From Hemileia vastatrix (Eukaryota > Basidiomycota > Pucciniomycetes > Pucciniales > Zaghouaniaceae): DNA of 64,000 bases. The stretch spans positions 1 to 64,000 of the forward strand of contig JASXTE010000197.1 in the NCBI GenBank assembly GCA_030280995.1. Reading direction: 5' to 3'. The notes beneath the pieces are model-generated. The model saw only the letters and a program-made list of their open reading frames with translations. It searched no databases and was not told where the DNA came from. The position numbers and the translations under genes were made by a program. Positions 10,892-22,829 of this stretch are shown here, in pieces (the first letter of the stretch is position 1; the number at the start of each line of letters is the position of its first letter).

Positions 10892-11235
10892 CTCAACCTT
10901 AAATTATCAGATTCATAAAGCAAATTCATTCAATTAATAAAGTAGCAGCTTCGACTCTGCTCACTCTTCTCACTTCCACTTCCACTCTTCAAGGCCTGCT
11001 ACTTGCAACTCTCTTTCATCTTCCTAGCCTACTCTGCTCCTCCTCATTCTCTCATCCTACTTTATCGGATTCAAATAGAACAATTCTTCTAATCGAATCC
11101 AACCAGAACCAACCTCATCCTCAATTCGACTCTATTCAGTCACAGCATCAACCTCAAGGTCTCTCTAAGAACAGTTCATCCAACCAAATCTACTTTTCCG
11201 CAATTCTCATTCAACATAGATCCTCCATCATCGAC
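10892..11235. promoter_or_regulatory. Divergent promoter region between an F-box gene and a FAD oxidase gene
   Basis: The 344 bp between the start codons at 10891 (minus) and 11236 (plus) is rich in CT-tracts on the plus strand ('CTTCTCACTTCCACTTCC' near 10967). I see no clear TATA box. It presumably serves both genes. Confidence 0.3.
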
Positions 11236-14200
11236 ATGGATCCAGTCGATGATGTTCAGAAATATCAGAGATTCCAACAAATCTCTCTTCTCTTCAAGAG
11301 AGGTCAAGATGGTTTCCAAGACAAGACTGCTCTCTTCAACGCAGCTGCTAGGAACCATTCTTGGATCGTAGTCAGTCCAGAAACAACTCAGGAAGTAGTC
11401 AGGTGAGTTGGAAAATCATTATTGAAAAGAGATGGTAGTAATTCGGATTGCATCAATGGAGATCTCTCAGGAAGCAAAGAAGACCAAGTCGGATCAGGGT
11501 CTAGGCCTTGTCTTGATCAATCTTCTGAATACGAGAAATCTCTCATATACTTCTCTCTTCTTCAGTGTCGTAAACATCTGTAGAGAGAACAATCTATCCC
11601 CTTCGGTCAGATCCGGTGGATTCGCAACTGCAGGTTGGGCTCGTCATGGTGATGTCATGGTCAATCTCTCTTCAATGAATCAAGTAGAGCTTCGAGTTCC
11701 CTCTTCTGCCGAATTGGCTCTATACTCTAGGGATCGGTCTTCTATCTCACATACTGAGGCTGGATCTAATTCCAGGAGGAAGGTTTCCGAAGCTTTCCCT
11801 ACGAATGGAGAAGGATCAAGTGATGGAAGGAAGAAGACTAGTCCCATTTCTCCCAGCAATGACGCTGCTCTCCTCAACGCATCAAATCCTTCTTCGATCT
11901 TTACCACTACTCCTAGACCTGGGCTGGAGAGAGCTAATCAATGTAATTCTCAAAGCGTCAGTTCGCCAATCATTCAAGACGCTGCAGAAGAGACTTCAAC
12001 AAAGGCAGAGGATTCTGAAATGAACCTAGATGCAGAAGCCCTTCCAAAGCTACCAAGGACAGTCACTACAGAAAGCGGGATAGAAGCAGATGTGGAAAGT
12101 GGGGGAGAATCAAATTCAGAAGGTACTCCTTCGGATTCAAATTCAATCTCTAATCGATCGAAATCTATGGCTTCAAATTCTCTTTCTGGTCAACATGTTT
12201 CGAAATCTCTTTCCACCAATTCCAATTCCGGATCCAATGGTTTGACCTCTGATTCTTCCAAGTCTGGAGCTCGTTCTAGTTTCAAGAAGACTCATAATCA
12301 AACTAGTAATTGGGTGGATCGACTTTCAGTTCCAAGTCCTGGAGGATCTTGGAATGAAGGTGAAGATACTCCAGCCACTGATATAGCTTCTGGAGTTGAA
12401 TCCAATGATCAAGAGAAATCTGGGTTGACTACCTCTGTCGATTCAGGTTGGGAAGATCCGAACAGGAATTCCCGTCAAGAAAGTGGTTCTTCAAATGATT
12501 CGAATCCTAGACTCAATCTTCCTTCTGAGATATCACCACCAACTGCAAGCTCAAATGCCAGTTCCTCCTCATCTCACAGACGTCCACTATATGAACATGA
12601 GAGATGGAAGAGACATCATCGACCTCTAGCAGATCAAGCTTCGACTTCTAAGATCACTCTTCCAACTTCTGGTGGATTTATTTGGAGAAGTGGAGAAGGA
12701 GGAGAAGGTGCAAGTGTCATTAGTGTCGATACTCCTTTCACAACAGATCAAGCTGAAGGATCTTCATCATCCTCAAGTTCTCAATTCCCTCCATCTTTGG
12801 CTTTTCAAGGTCTTCAACCTATGCATCCTCTTGCTGATTCAAATGGTTCTAATCAAGACACTCTATCTGGTTTACAAAGTGCTTGGCCAGATTATATTTC
12901 TAGTATTCAGGACTACAGAACCTTATTAGGTCCTTCAACTTCTAATTCGAATTCAACCAATTCAAATCCAGCACTCTCAACTTCTAGAATCTCTCCTCCA
13001 GCAGGTAGTTCTGCTCTCTACAATGGATCTTCTTACGCTTCTCCTTCTCCAATTCCACCTGGAATGTATTCTCAAAGATTTGCTTTGACTTCTTTCGGAC
13101 CTGGATGTACGGTTAGGATGATAGACGCTTTCACAGAGAAAGCTGGAAGAGAAAGTAATCTCTCTCTTCCTTCTGGAAAAACTAATGAAAGAACTTTGGC
13201 TGGAAAGGTTTCAAAAGGTAAGGGTAAACAAGTCGAATTCATAGATGATGGTCGAGAACAACCTTGTTTGGAATCGATTACAATAATGTTGAAGAAGAAC
13301 AAAATCGTTTCGGTCAAGTGGCTAGAGGTGCTCCTTATCATTGTCCGATGTCTGCTTATCCAGTCGGTTCTGGTTCGATACTTACCGGTGGTTTCGGATA
13401 CCTGACTCGCTCTTATGGTTTGTCGTGAGTGATTGGAGATTGATAGATTTCTCGAAGAAGGCTCTCTCAATCGTTCTTCATGAATAGGACAAGGTTGCTG
13501 ATTGTCAATCTCGTTTTCCTCTTCGTTTCTGCACAGCCTCGACAACGTAGTGGAAGTTGAGATGGTTCTCGCTGATGGTCGAGTCGTCACATTGAACGAA
13601 GCTTCGAGATCTCGTTCGCAGGAAGAAGCAGGGTGAGCAGAGTCAAATAAGACGCATACATTCACTGTCTTTGGTCATTCGCTGACATCCTTTCTCTTTC
13701 TCTCCTTTTATTCCATTCAGATCTCTGGTGGGCGGTCAGAGGAGCAGCACCTTGCTTTGGAATCGCCACTCGAATAACGTGCAAAGGCGTATCCAGTTCC
13801 AAGCGTTTTACAGTGGGAATCTCATCTTCCCCTTCAATCCCGCAACTGCTGGTTCGCTGATCTGTCATTGGAGAGACTGTCTCAAGTCTGGAGCTCCTCG
13901 AGAACTCTACTCGAACCTAATCTTGACGGCAGGTCCTGACGCAGCAAGTCACGTCGTGGTCATTCAAATCTGCTTCTTAGGTTCAAAGAACGAAGGAGAT
14001 CCTTTCGTTCATGCTTTGAAAAGCTGGTCTGGAGAACGAGTGCTTCTGAAAGACGTGGAAGAACGTAGTTTCTTATCTCAACAAGATGGAGTGGGCTTCA
14101 GTTCTCAAGGAATCTCTAGGTAGAAGGTGGGATGATTCGTGGAGATTTGGTATCAACTCTCACAGACGAATTTATCGCCAAAAGTGTTTTGAGATTTAGA

Positions 14201-14602
14201 GCTTTAGGAATTAGAGCTGTTTGGTTATTTGAATTAGTAGGAGGAGCCATTGAAGACTTGGATGATACAGAGACTTCTCTGGGATCAAACTCAGAGAAGT
14301 GCCAAATTCACAATCGCAGCTCTCAACAATGGCATGAAACTGAAGAAGATCCAAGATGTATTGAATCTGTAGATCGTTGGATGATGGAAGATGTCAGTAA
14401 AGTCTCGACTGGCGGTCCTTACCCTTGCTTTTTGGAAAGGAATGAACCTCTGAATAGAATAGCTGCTAGTTTTGGAAAGGAAAGTTTCCAAAGGTTGAGA
14501 AGGATCAAGAATCAAGTTGATCCAAATGGAATGTTTAGACATACTTTTGGCAAAGGTTTGGTCTTTGATGAGGAAGAACAAGCTGCTCTATCTTCGATGT
14601 AG
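11236..14602 (+). CDS. FAD-linked oxidase (BBE-type) with a large Ser-rich insertion; frame broken by several indels
   Basis: Exons about 11236-11402, 11566-13424, 13537-13632 and 13721-14602. Recognisable parts in order: 'NNLSPSVRSGGFATAGWARH' (FAD-binding_4 PP-loop region), 'GSILTGGFGYLTRSYGLSLD' and 'VEVEMVLADGRVV' (second half of the FAD domain), 'DLWWAVRGAAPCFGIATR', and a berberine-bridge-type end 'VDPNGMFRHTFGKGL'. The family oxidises sugars, alcohols or alkaloid-like substrates with O2. About 460 Ser/Asn/Thr-rich residues (about 11690-13080) interrupt the FAD domain. The frame must be changed near 13280, 13632 (GGG at a donor, GG expected), 13803 (TTTT, TTT expected), 14120 and 14280-14340 to follow the similarity. 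There is no obvious signal peptide. Confidence 0.6.
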
Positions 14603-15043
14603 ATTTGAAATGAAGTTCCAATCTTGCCCCGGTCTCGCTGTCTCCATCTCTCATTAGTTTTCTTCTTTCTTATAATTGTTCTTATATTCTCGATAAGATT
14701 ATGTACTAATGTCATCGTAAAGTTTTCATCTTCATCTCAAGACTCCACGTCTCAACCTGTCAACCACCATTCAAGAATCGCAATCGCTCGATAGTCACTT
14801 CTCTCTTCGTCTCGCCATGTCTTCTCACTGCTGTACATCTATATCTTTTTGTCTGGTCTTCAAATCATGGGAAGAAGCTTCGTATCGCTCTGTCGAGTGT
14901 TGAACAGAGTAACAAGGTGGGATCTTTTTTCTCATTCTCTTCGTTCTCTTCAACATCATCACTTCTTCAAGCATTTCGGTTATCCTCCTCTTCCTCTTTG
15001 ATTCGTCTTGGATTCTTCTCCTCCTGATTAATCAACTGCAATC
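14603..15043. other. Intergenic stretch
   Basis: About 440 bp between the FAD oxidase stop and the next F-box start. CT-rich tracts occur at 14930-15030. No open frame of note; it presumably holds a 3' UTR and a promoter. Confidence 0.35.
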
Positions 15044-16734
15044 ATGAACAGCAACCCTATCAACCTCAACGATCCCATTGACAAGCTACCACTCGAAGTC
15101 TTTCTCTCATGCACTTTCATTCCTCCCACCTTCCTCCTTGGCTCATTCAAGCGCCGTTTGCACTTGGAGACAGACAATTCTTTCCAATCCAATTCTACAT
15201 CAAGTTGTTGATCTCATCAGCATGAAAGAAGAAGAGGATCTACTGCCAATTCTTTCTCATTTCTCTCTCGACTAAGTTCTCTTTCTTTCAATAGACTGAC
15301 CAAGGTTTCCCTCAATCTTTTCCCATTCTACAAGGAGAGTGCTCTCCAATCTATGAATTCATCTGAAAATCATAGTTTCGAGCCGGATCACACTCTTATG
15401 GATCTTCTGTCGATCTTGCACAAGTCTGAAGACACTTTGAAGGAACTCAATCTGACATTCGATGGGTTGAGACCTACAGACAACCTTTGGCTCGTACCAT
15501 TCGTCCTTCAGATCTTATCAAGTATCAGAGGTTACAGATGTCTGCGACTAGTCTCCTTCGTAGACACTCCCATAGCCCTTTTCATTGAAGTGTGGAGGCA
15601 ATCATCCAGACTCTTTGAAATTTGTCTTGGAGGAGAAGAGAGAAGCACGTTTCGTTCCTAGCGAAATTGTCGAATTGATGATGACTATTGAGGACTTCGT
15701 CGGGGATGGATTCACTGAATTCATTCCTGCACATAGAACATGGTATGGACCCGAGGAAAGTCATCCAACCTTGGAACAATTGAAGGCTCAACTTCAACAT
15801 TGAAGATACTTGATTTGCGTCAGGACACTTTCGCGGATGAAAGGGATTACTGACGTTCGCTCTTCAATTTTCCAAGCTTCGGTATCTTCGTTTGAGCATG
15901 ATGGCAAAAGATGAAGAGGAGTTTCACGATGATGATGACGACGATGAAGAAGAACGACCAGAACCAGAACCGCAGGTGATCGAGGTGGCTCATGATATCC
16001 CAGTTGCAGCTGAGCTGAAACATCTAGACTTGGTGGTACGAGACTACAAAGTCGATTGGAGCTCGATCGTCAGATGGGCTGGTGGCGGGCTTGAGAGTTT
16101 AAGACTTGGATTGGATTTGAAGAGTAGCGGTGAAGGGAGGTTTCATCATCCTAGCTTTTATGGATTACTGGTCTTCAACTCTAGAGAAACTATCGAGACA
16201 CTTCATTTGCATATCTTGTATGAGGAGGCAGTAGATCTTCAAGAAGCGTCAGAGGTGTCCCTTGAATTTCCAAATCTCAAAAATCTCTCTCTTTCCAACG
16301 TCAACGAGTCAACATTCGAAGCCTTCTCAAAACTGGAGTCGCCAAAGCTGCAAGAACTCTTGGTACATTCAATTCATCCAGCTAGCGATCAAGGAATGAA
16401 ATGTTTGATCGAAAACCTCAAGAGACACAGTACAAAATTGATCGAATTGTCTATCAGAGTTAAAACATGTCTCTACTCTTCCGGATCTGGAAGGCTTCGA
16501 TTTTCAATATTTACAGAAGCTGAAAGTCAATGTGAATCAGACAAGTCTTTTACGAGTTGGATTGCAGGCAGTCATTATCCAGTCTTAAAAGAAGTCTTGT
16601 GCTCAGGAAGACATCAAGCTGAAGAATTTTGGAATCTTCAATTGAGCTTCGTCCTCCACCGCTCCCAGACTAGAACTTTGCGAGGCGGGCCCACTTATTT
16701 TCAAAGGAATGGCATTTACGAACGAACGTCTTAG
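15044..16734 (+). pseudogene. F-box/LRR paralogue of the 8463-10891 gene, interrupted by at least five frame changes
   Basis: Starts 'MNSNPINLNDPIDKLPLEVF' and then follows the paralogue through changing frames: 'SHALSFLPPSSLAHSS' (extra base near 15108), 'LSSLSFNRLTKVSLNL' (change near 15268), 'SEDTLKELNLTF' (same frame), 'VPSEIVELMMTIEDFVGDGF' (change near 15580), 'LKILDLRQDTFADE' (near 15800) and 'LRYLRLSMMAKDEEEF' (near 15880). The last frame is intact from 15892 to 16734 and includes an acidic patch and 'ELKHLDLVVRDYKVDWSSI', matching 'GLKKLDLEINGFDIDWSSV' of the paralogue. I considered introns at the breaks, but no GT-AG pairs of plausible length fit and the paralogue aligns without gaps. 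It is either a young pseudogene or a true gene in a poorly resolved region. Confidence 0.6.
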
Positions 16735-17197
16735 ATGGGGACCATTAGAGCTAGATTCAAATGGGAAAATGGGAATTAAGCAGGGAAGGGCTCCCTTGGA
16801 GAGACTTTTTCAGACGTCAACCACCAGAAAAGAGAGTCATCAATGAGATTCCTTCGCACCTGAATATTGAATCCGAAAGAATCGTATTTTTCTGTTCCAT
16901 GATCCTATTCCTCCATTCCGTCTCTTCTTTCTGTTTGCCTCACTTTTCTGTTACTTCTCTCACTAGTAGTCACTGGCTTTCTCTGAAGTGGATTTCATGA
17001 CTTTCGAAGAAGACCACATACACGTCACAAATTAGAGTGAATAATTCAAATTGAGTGGGACGCATTACTGACAAAACATGTGCTACAGCGAAGCTATGGA
17101 CGAAAGAGAACCAGTCGTTATTCTCGACCTTCCCAAGGTTGAAGTGAACAAAAACCTCCCTTCCCTTTTCCCCTTCCCACTCTCGATTCTTCCCTTC
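16735..17197. other. Convergent intergenic stretch
   Basis: About 460 bp between the F-box paralogue and the 3' end of ERB1 on the other strand. Short frames at 16761-17000 and 17078-17335 are not supported; the second is antisense to the end of ERB1. I see nothing else. Confidence 0.35.
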
Positions 17198-20100
17198 TTA
17201 AGTAGTCCAAAGCCTAGCATTTCCATCAGCACCAGCAGTGACCAACCAAGGTTGATTATGACACCACTTAGCGTCCAGAATTCCCAATCCATTGACGACT
17301 TGATGACCTCTCAAAACCTTCAAAGGAACGATTAGAGGATTCCTATCGAATTCATTATAAACCGTATTATGGAAAACATGGACGTTCCCATCATCAGAAA
17401 CCGAAGAAAATAGAGGGAAACTCTTATGAAAGTTAACATTTCTAATAGCTCTACTATGATATCTCAAAGTTTTAAAAGGTTTAGAACTCAAATCCAAATC
17501 GAACCAAAGTAATTTCCTATCATAAGAAACCGACAATTAAATGATTTCCACTAGAATGTAAATCCAAAGAAGAAATCCATTTCAAACCAGTTTGTAAGGT
17601 TTTTACCAAGGATTGTTGAGATAAATCATAAATCCTGACGTATTTCTGAGTGGCGACGAATAATTGAGGTTTGGTAGGATGGAAAAGAACTCTTTGAACT
17701 GAAGAGCCTTTTCCCTGCTTTTCTGAAAGGTGCTTGAGATCTTTGTTTGGAAATTTGATGAAGTAGAACGGATTTAGATCCAGAGGAACTCGTTCCCGAA
17801 GAGGAAGAGGAGGTCAAAACCGAGCAAAGATAATCTCCTTTAGAATGCCAAGTGACTTGTTTTGGGATCCTCTTACTAGGAATCATGGATGCAATACCCA
17901 ATTTCCTTTCGGTATCACTTGGTCTGACCCATTTGGCTCCAGAAGCGTTCTTGGCTTCAGTCCTTTTCTGCTCCTTCGGAAGCAGGGGGTTGGATATCCT
18001 GAAGAGGGCGAATTGGAAAGAAGCTGAATCTTCGACTGGATGAGAAGTAGGAGAAAGAGCAGCAGGTGCGATTAGGACGATTCTTCCGGCACTGAGAGAG
18101 GGAGGAGACGAAGGGAAAAGAGAGAAGCCAAGACACGTCAGTAAGAAGGTTCGAATGAACAACAATCAGTGAGAGAGCTCCCTCGTCATCATCGCATACT
18201 CACGTCGAAGCAGCAAAGAGATTCAGATCTTTCCTTGGACACCATTCCACCGCTTGAACAGGACCTCTATCTTCCTTTGGTCTACCTATATTCAAATCCC
18301 AACTAGCAGTCATTCTACCATTACTCATATCCCAAAGTCTAACTCTACCATCTTCAGCACCAGTCAATAACCAATCACCATCCCAAGAAGGAGGAGAAAG
18401 ACATCTACATCTAATTCCATTTGGATGTTTGAAAACCATTCCACCAAAGTTGAATAGGAAACGGTTTCAAATCTTTAGGACTAGGTAATTAGGTAACAAA
18501 CTATTTGGATTGTTTAAAATGTCTTGATCCAATTTCTTTCTAGTAGTTCTAGGAGCCAAATATAAATCCAAAACATCTTTCAAACCCTTTCTTGAACGAA
18601 ATCTTTATATCCTGGAACTGATCTCAAATTGGAATGTTTGGAAGGTAAGAAATTCATTTTCCTATCTTCCTTTTCTGCATTCTCCCATTCTTCCCTTTCT
18701 TCTTTGGATAAAAGATATTCTGCTGGTGGATTATAAGATTCGGCATGTCCTGGTAAAGCCAATTTAGGTAGCTGGCATATTCATAGGATGATCCGCTCTA
18801 GGTTCATCATTTGAAGACCAAAGATTATAAAATTCAGGTCGATCTCTAGAAGGAGCTCTAGGTAGAATCCTACCTGCTCTAATGGCTCTAACTATCTTCA
18901 TAATCTTTTTATGTTCCCATTTTGAAGGAACAAATCTTCTTTTAGGTTCAGGAGCTCCAGTCAATGAGGTTTGCATCGTTTTACCCTTCACCTGTAAACC
19001 AATCGGTATATTCTTCATACATGTCGAAACCTTCTTGAGCACTTCACCATTTTGTAACCTTTTAATAATGTCCAATTCTTCTGGAGATAGTTTGACATCC
19101 TTTCGGTCAATTTGTCTTTCTACTGATTTCCAAGAATCAGGATCATCTACCGTTGATAAGAATTTATCCAATTCATCTCCTCTTGCTGGTCTCATTACTT
19201 TTTTTACCATTAATGTTATATCCTATATGTGAGTAAATCATCATACCATTCCAGAGGTACGTTTCCAATTCGATTGGGAGCATCTTCAGTTGATGAATCG
19301 GAATCATAATTCGGTTCAATGGAAGGATAAACCCTTTTAGGTTGGGAGGTGATTGAGGATTTCACCCAGGTCGAAGAAGAGGATCCATCTAGATTTCGAC
19401 CAGGAGGAAGAGTAGTTGGTGCACTTTGAGATGGTAATAATCCTAACCTTGTCAATTTCTCTGGTTCATCGTTTGGTTTCACTGTGGCTCTGGAAACCAT
19501 TCTTGATAATTCTTCTTGGATTTCTTGAGGTGTTAGATCTTTGGAAGCTAGATCTGAAGCCATTGCTGGAGAATGAGAAAGTTAAGAGAAAAGAGGAGAA
19601 AATTGAATGTGAAGAAGATAAAAAGAGGTCAGCCAGAGAAAAGAGTAGCTCACTGGGGAAATGATAGAATGGGAAATGGAGAATGAGAATCCCTTTGGAA
19701 GGTTCTTACGCAATCCATCCGATGCTTTCTGTCTCTTAGAGATCCTAGTATTTTTTCAATTCCAACAGTTCAAAAGACACAGAAGCAAGCCTGGACAAGA
19801 GCCTGGACTGTAACCCTTCTTTCACCCATGATCTCGAAATTCTTCTGACTACCTCTATTACTCACCTTCTTCCTTTTCCTCATCCCAATTATCGATATCC
19901 TCACTATCGTAAAGTTCGCTCTCTTCATCATCGTCTTCCTCTTGAGAATCGTCCAATTCCTCTGACTCATCATCTCCCAATTCATCCTCATCCTCTTCAA
20001 AAAGCTGTTTCCCCTTTCCCTTTCTGCTGTTCAAACTCTGTCTATCGACTAAAGAAGAAGGTAAACGATTTGATTTAGTCTTTGTAGATTTAATGTTTTC

Positions 20101-20448
20101 TTCGGGTTCTGATTTCTCCAATTCTGAATTTGAATTCGAATCGTCATCTTGATCTGAATCTTTTCCCAAATGGATTTCTGGGAAATCTTCTTGATCCTCT
20201 TGTGAATCCTCTGCGTCTTCATCTTCTTCCTCATCATCTTCATCTGGTAATTCCATTTGATTTTCATCATCGTCGTCATCATCTACTTGTTCTTGCTGTT
20301 GTTGTTGATGAAGTTTTCCATTCAAGTTCTTCTTCAGTCTCATTAGATTTGGAGTAGTAGAGTTGGAAGAAGAGGGAGTGGAAGAGGCAGCTTGTTGAGG
20401 ATGTTGCCTCTTTCTCTTTTGATTCGACGATGAATTCGGATTCGCCAT
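17198..20448 (-). CDS. ERB1: Ribosome biogenesis WD40 protein Erb1/BOP1; about ten single-base frame breaks
   Basis: Erb1 is the scaffold of the PeBoW/Nop7-Erb1-Ytm1 complex needed for 27S pre-rRNA processing in the nucleolus. Exon 1 (20448 to about 19858) is a Gln/Asp/Glu-rich acidic leader ending at a GTGAGT donor; the next exon starts about 19570. Family signatures: '[11 protein letters not shown]', '[18 protein letters not shown]', '[19 protein letters not shown]', '[16 protein letters not shown]', then WD40 repeats ending 'GADGNARLW'. A further intron lies at about 18203-18110. Similarity is very high but moves between frames: near 19230-19205, 19060, 18970, 18765 (extra T), 18585 (extra G and T), 18470, 18445, 17735 and 17540 (extra T). 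The ATG is the second in the frame, chosen because the first codon of that frame is TTG. It diverges from ARP4, 194 bp away. Confidence 0.88.
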
Positions 20449-20642
20449 GTCGATGAAATCAAGCAAAGATGAGTAGTCAGAGTAAGAGGAGGAGGAGAAA
20501 GATGAGAAGGAAAAGCAAAAAAGTGAGAAGGAAGTCCACGTGGGAATGCAAGTCTAAGACCATCTTTCATCTCTTGTCTGTATCCACACACAGCATCCAA
20601 TCCTAGATTCGTCCTTAATAATCACTACTTAATTGATCCAGT
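20449..20642. promoter_or_regulatory. Shared promoter region of ERB1 and ARP4
   Basis: Only 194 bp separate the two start codons, which point away from each other, so both genes must draw on this segment. It is purine-rich on the plus strand near 20485-20530. I see no TATA box, as expected for housekeeping genes. Confidence 0.4.
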
Positions 20643-22605
20643 ATGCCAGGGATTTACGGAGGAGACGACGTTTCAGCGATAGTGTTGGACATTGGAACAG
20701 ACTCGCTCAGATTGGGTTGGGCTGGTCAAGATTCTCCAAGATCCATCATCAGAACTCAATATGGCACAATCAACAATACAGAGTCTAATCATCCAGATTC
20801 AATGCAAGGAATCCAATCACAGTCAGATCCAAAGAAGACTCTTCTAGACACTTCTCTTCAATCCTTCAGACCAAATGTTGAAATCCATCATCCAATCCAC
20901 AATTCAATGTTGAACAACAATCATCCAAGTGTTTTGTTGCCTCACATCTTACAGGCTTATTCTCATATGGGTGCAAATCCAAAGGAACATCCTCTACTCA
21001 TCACTGAACCTCCTTGGAATAATAAGGAGAATAGAGAGGAAATCGTAGCTTTCGCTTTCGAAACTCTCGGGGTTCCTGCTTGTTATTTGGCTAATGCTTC
21101 TGTTCTTAGTAGGTGAGTAAAGATTCATTCTTGGGACGGGAGATGGACGACGCGAAAGAGATGGATGAGAGAGGGATTAGATAGAGATACAGCAAGTCCA
21201 ACTTAGAAGTTGACACTTGCTCTCTTCTTGAGCTCTTATACTCATCTTTAGTAAGATTGAGAATATTGTATTCGAATAAACTGATTTTCTTCGCCTTTTC
21301 CATCCTCTCTTCTACTCAGTTTCGCCTCCGGAAAGCCCACTTCTCTACTCTTGGACGTAGGTTCTTCTCATTCATCAGCAATCCCAATCGTAGATGGTTT
21401 CATCCTCAGAAAGGCAATGAGAACCCAACCTTTAGGTGGAAATGTCATTTCCAAAGCTTTGAAATACGATCTAGAAAACCCACCAAGAGGTTCTTTGAGA
21501 CTCAAGAATCAATCTCTATCTCAATCCGAATCATCTTCACAAAACAAAGGTTCGATTGAAATCATTCCTAGATTCAGAGTCAAGGAAAGGAAACGAAATG
21601 TTGAAAATAAAGAATCTTCAAATAACAATAACAACTCAAATGGAGAAGGAGGAGGAGGAGAGGAAGGATGGAAAGAATTCGAAGGTAGAAAAGATCAAGT
21701 CACGAAATCTTATCATCAATATCATGAGGATTTGATATTGGAAGAATTAAAGGAATCTATTGGAAACGTTTATCCTGAACCTTGGAATGAAAACTCAGCT
21801 TCGATGAGACCTCCTAAACTTTTCGAGTTCCCAAATGGAACGGCGGAAAGTTTTGGCATTGAGAGATCTAGAGCTTTCGAAATCTTGTTCAGTCCGGGAG
21901 TTTGGAGAGATGCTCAAGGGGTGGTGAGTAATACAGTTCTTTATAACACAGAAAGAACAGATTGTTGGACTTGCAAGAAAAGTTCGGCCTTGTCAGAAAA
22001 AAATGGTCTGAATTTGCCCAAATACTGAAAATCATCAACCCCTTTTCTCTCTCTTTTACTAAATTGTCCGCTTGATATCAGCTACCGCCACCATCAGTTC
22101 TACCAAATCCAACTCCAATTCCAGCAATGATCTTAGAAGCAATCTCTTCGGTGGATGTGGACAATCGAGCAGCTCTCTATGCAAACATTGTCGTCGTAGG
22201 CGGTTCTACAATGGTGCCCGGCTTCACTGATAGACTTCTCAAGAACTGGTCTTGAGAATGCCTGGAGTGAGTTTTGAAACAAAAGAAGAGAAGCCTTGTT
22301 TGATTTGAGCAGAGCCTTCTCGAACAAGGCTCTCCTAATCCTCATCTGAGCTCTTTTCGAAACACTCTATCCGACTAATTTCTCATCCTCATGTCTGTCT
22401 AACTTTGAAACCTTTTGTTCTCTTGCTCCCCTGTTACAGCAAAAAATCAAACTTCACGCACCAGGGAAACACGATCGAGAGAAGATATTCCTCTTGGCTG
22501 GGAGGTTCAATTTTGGCTTCTTTGGGTACCTTTCATCAGTTATGGATCAGTAGGACTGAATGGGAGGAACATGGTAGACCTATCGTGGGTGTGAGATGCA
22601 AGTAA
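20643..22605 (+). CDS. ARP4: Actin-related protein Arp4 (NuA4/INO80/SWR1 subunit); two or more frame breaks
   Basis: Starts '[20 protein letters not shown]', the Arp4/BAF53 variant of the actin phosphate-1 loop. Exon 1 ends about 21113 in 'ASVLSR' at a GTGAGT donor. Exon 2 begins about 21321 '[20 protein letters not shown]' and runs to a GTGAGT at about 21923. Exon 3 begins about 22080 '[20 protein letters not shown]' and includes '[18 protein letters not shown]'. The last exon (from about 22440) gives 'KIKLHAPG' and '[19 protein letters not shown]'. The break near 22240 (one base missing before 'LVLRMPG') and one near 22467 (AAA where AA is expected) interrupt the frame. A polar Asn/Gly/Glu insert lies at about 21590-21690. 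Arp4 works in the nucleus in chromatin remodelling and histone acetylation complexes. Confidence 0.85.
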
Positions 22606-22829
22606 GAGAGGGAAGTTTTGGGAGGGATAGAAAGAAGAGATTTTGGGTTCGAAAGAAAGAAACAAGCTTCGAAGACGTCGGGCTTTTGTACAAGTAAAGA
22701 AAATGATGTGAAATGCTTTAACAGTTATCTTGTGCCTTTTTTCGCACTCAAGACGATTCTTTGAAATTGCATATGTATATACTTCATGAAACAGCAGTCG
22801 AGGATTTGTGGTATTGAAGGTATCATGTA

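Noticed and set aside
15108..15290. Introns to explain stops in the F-box paralogue at 15044
   Set aside because: No GT-AG pair of plausible length fits, and the paralogue aligns without gaps across the same positions, so single-base frame changes fit better.
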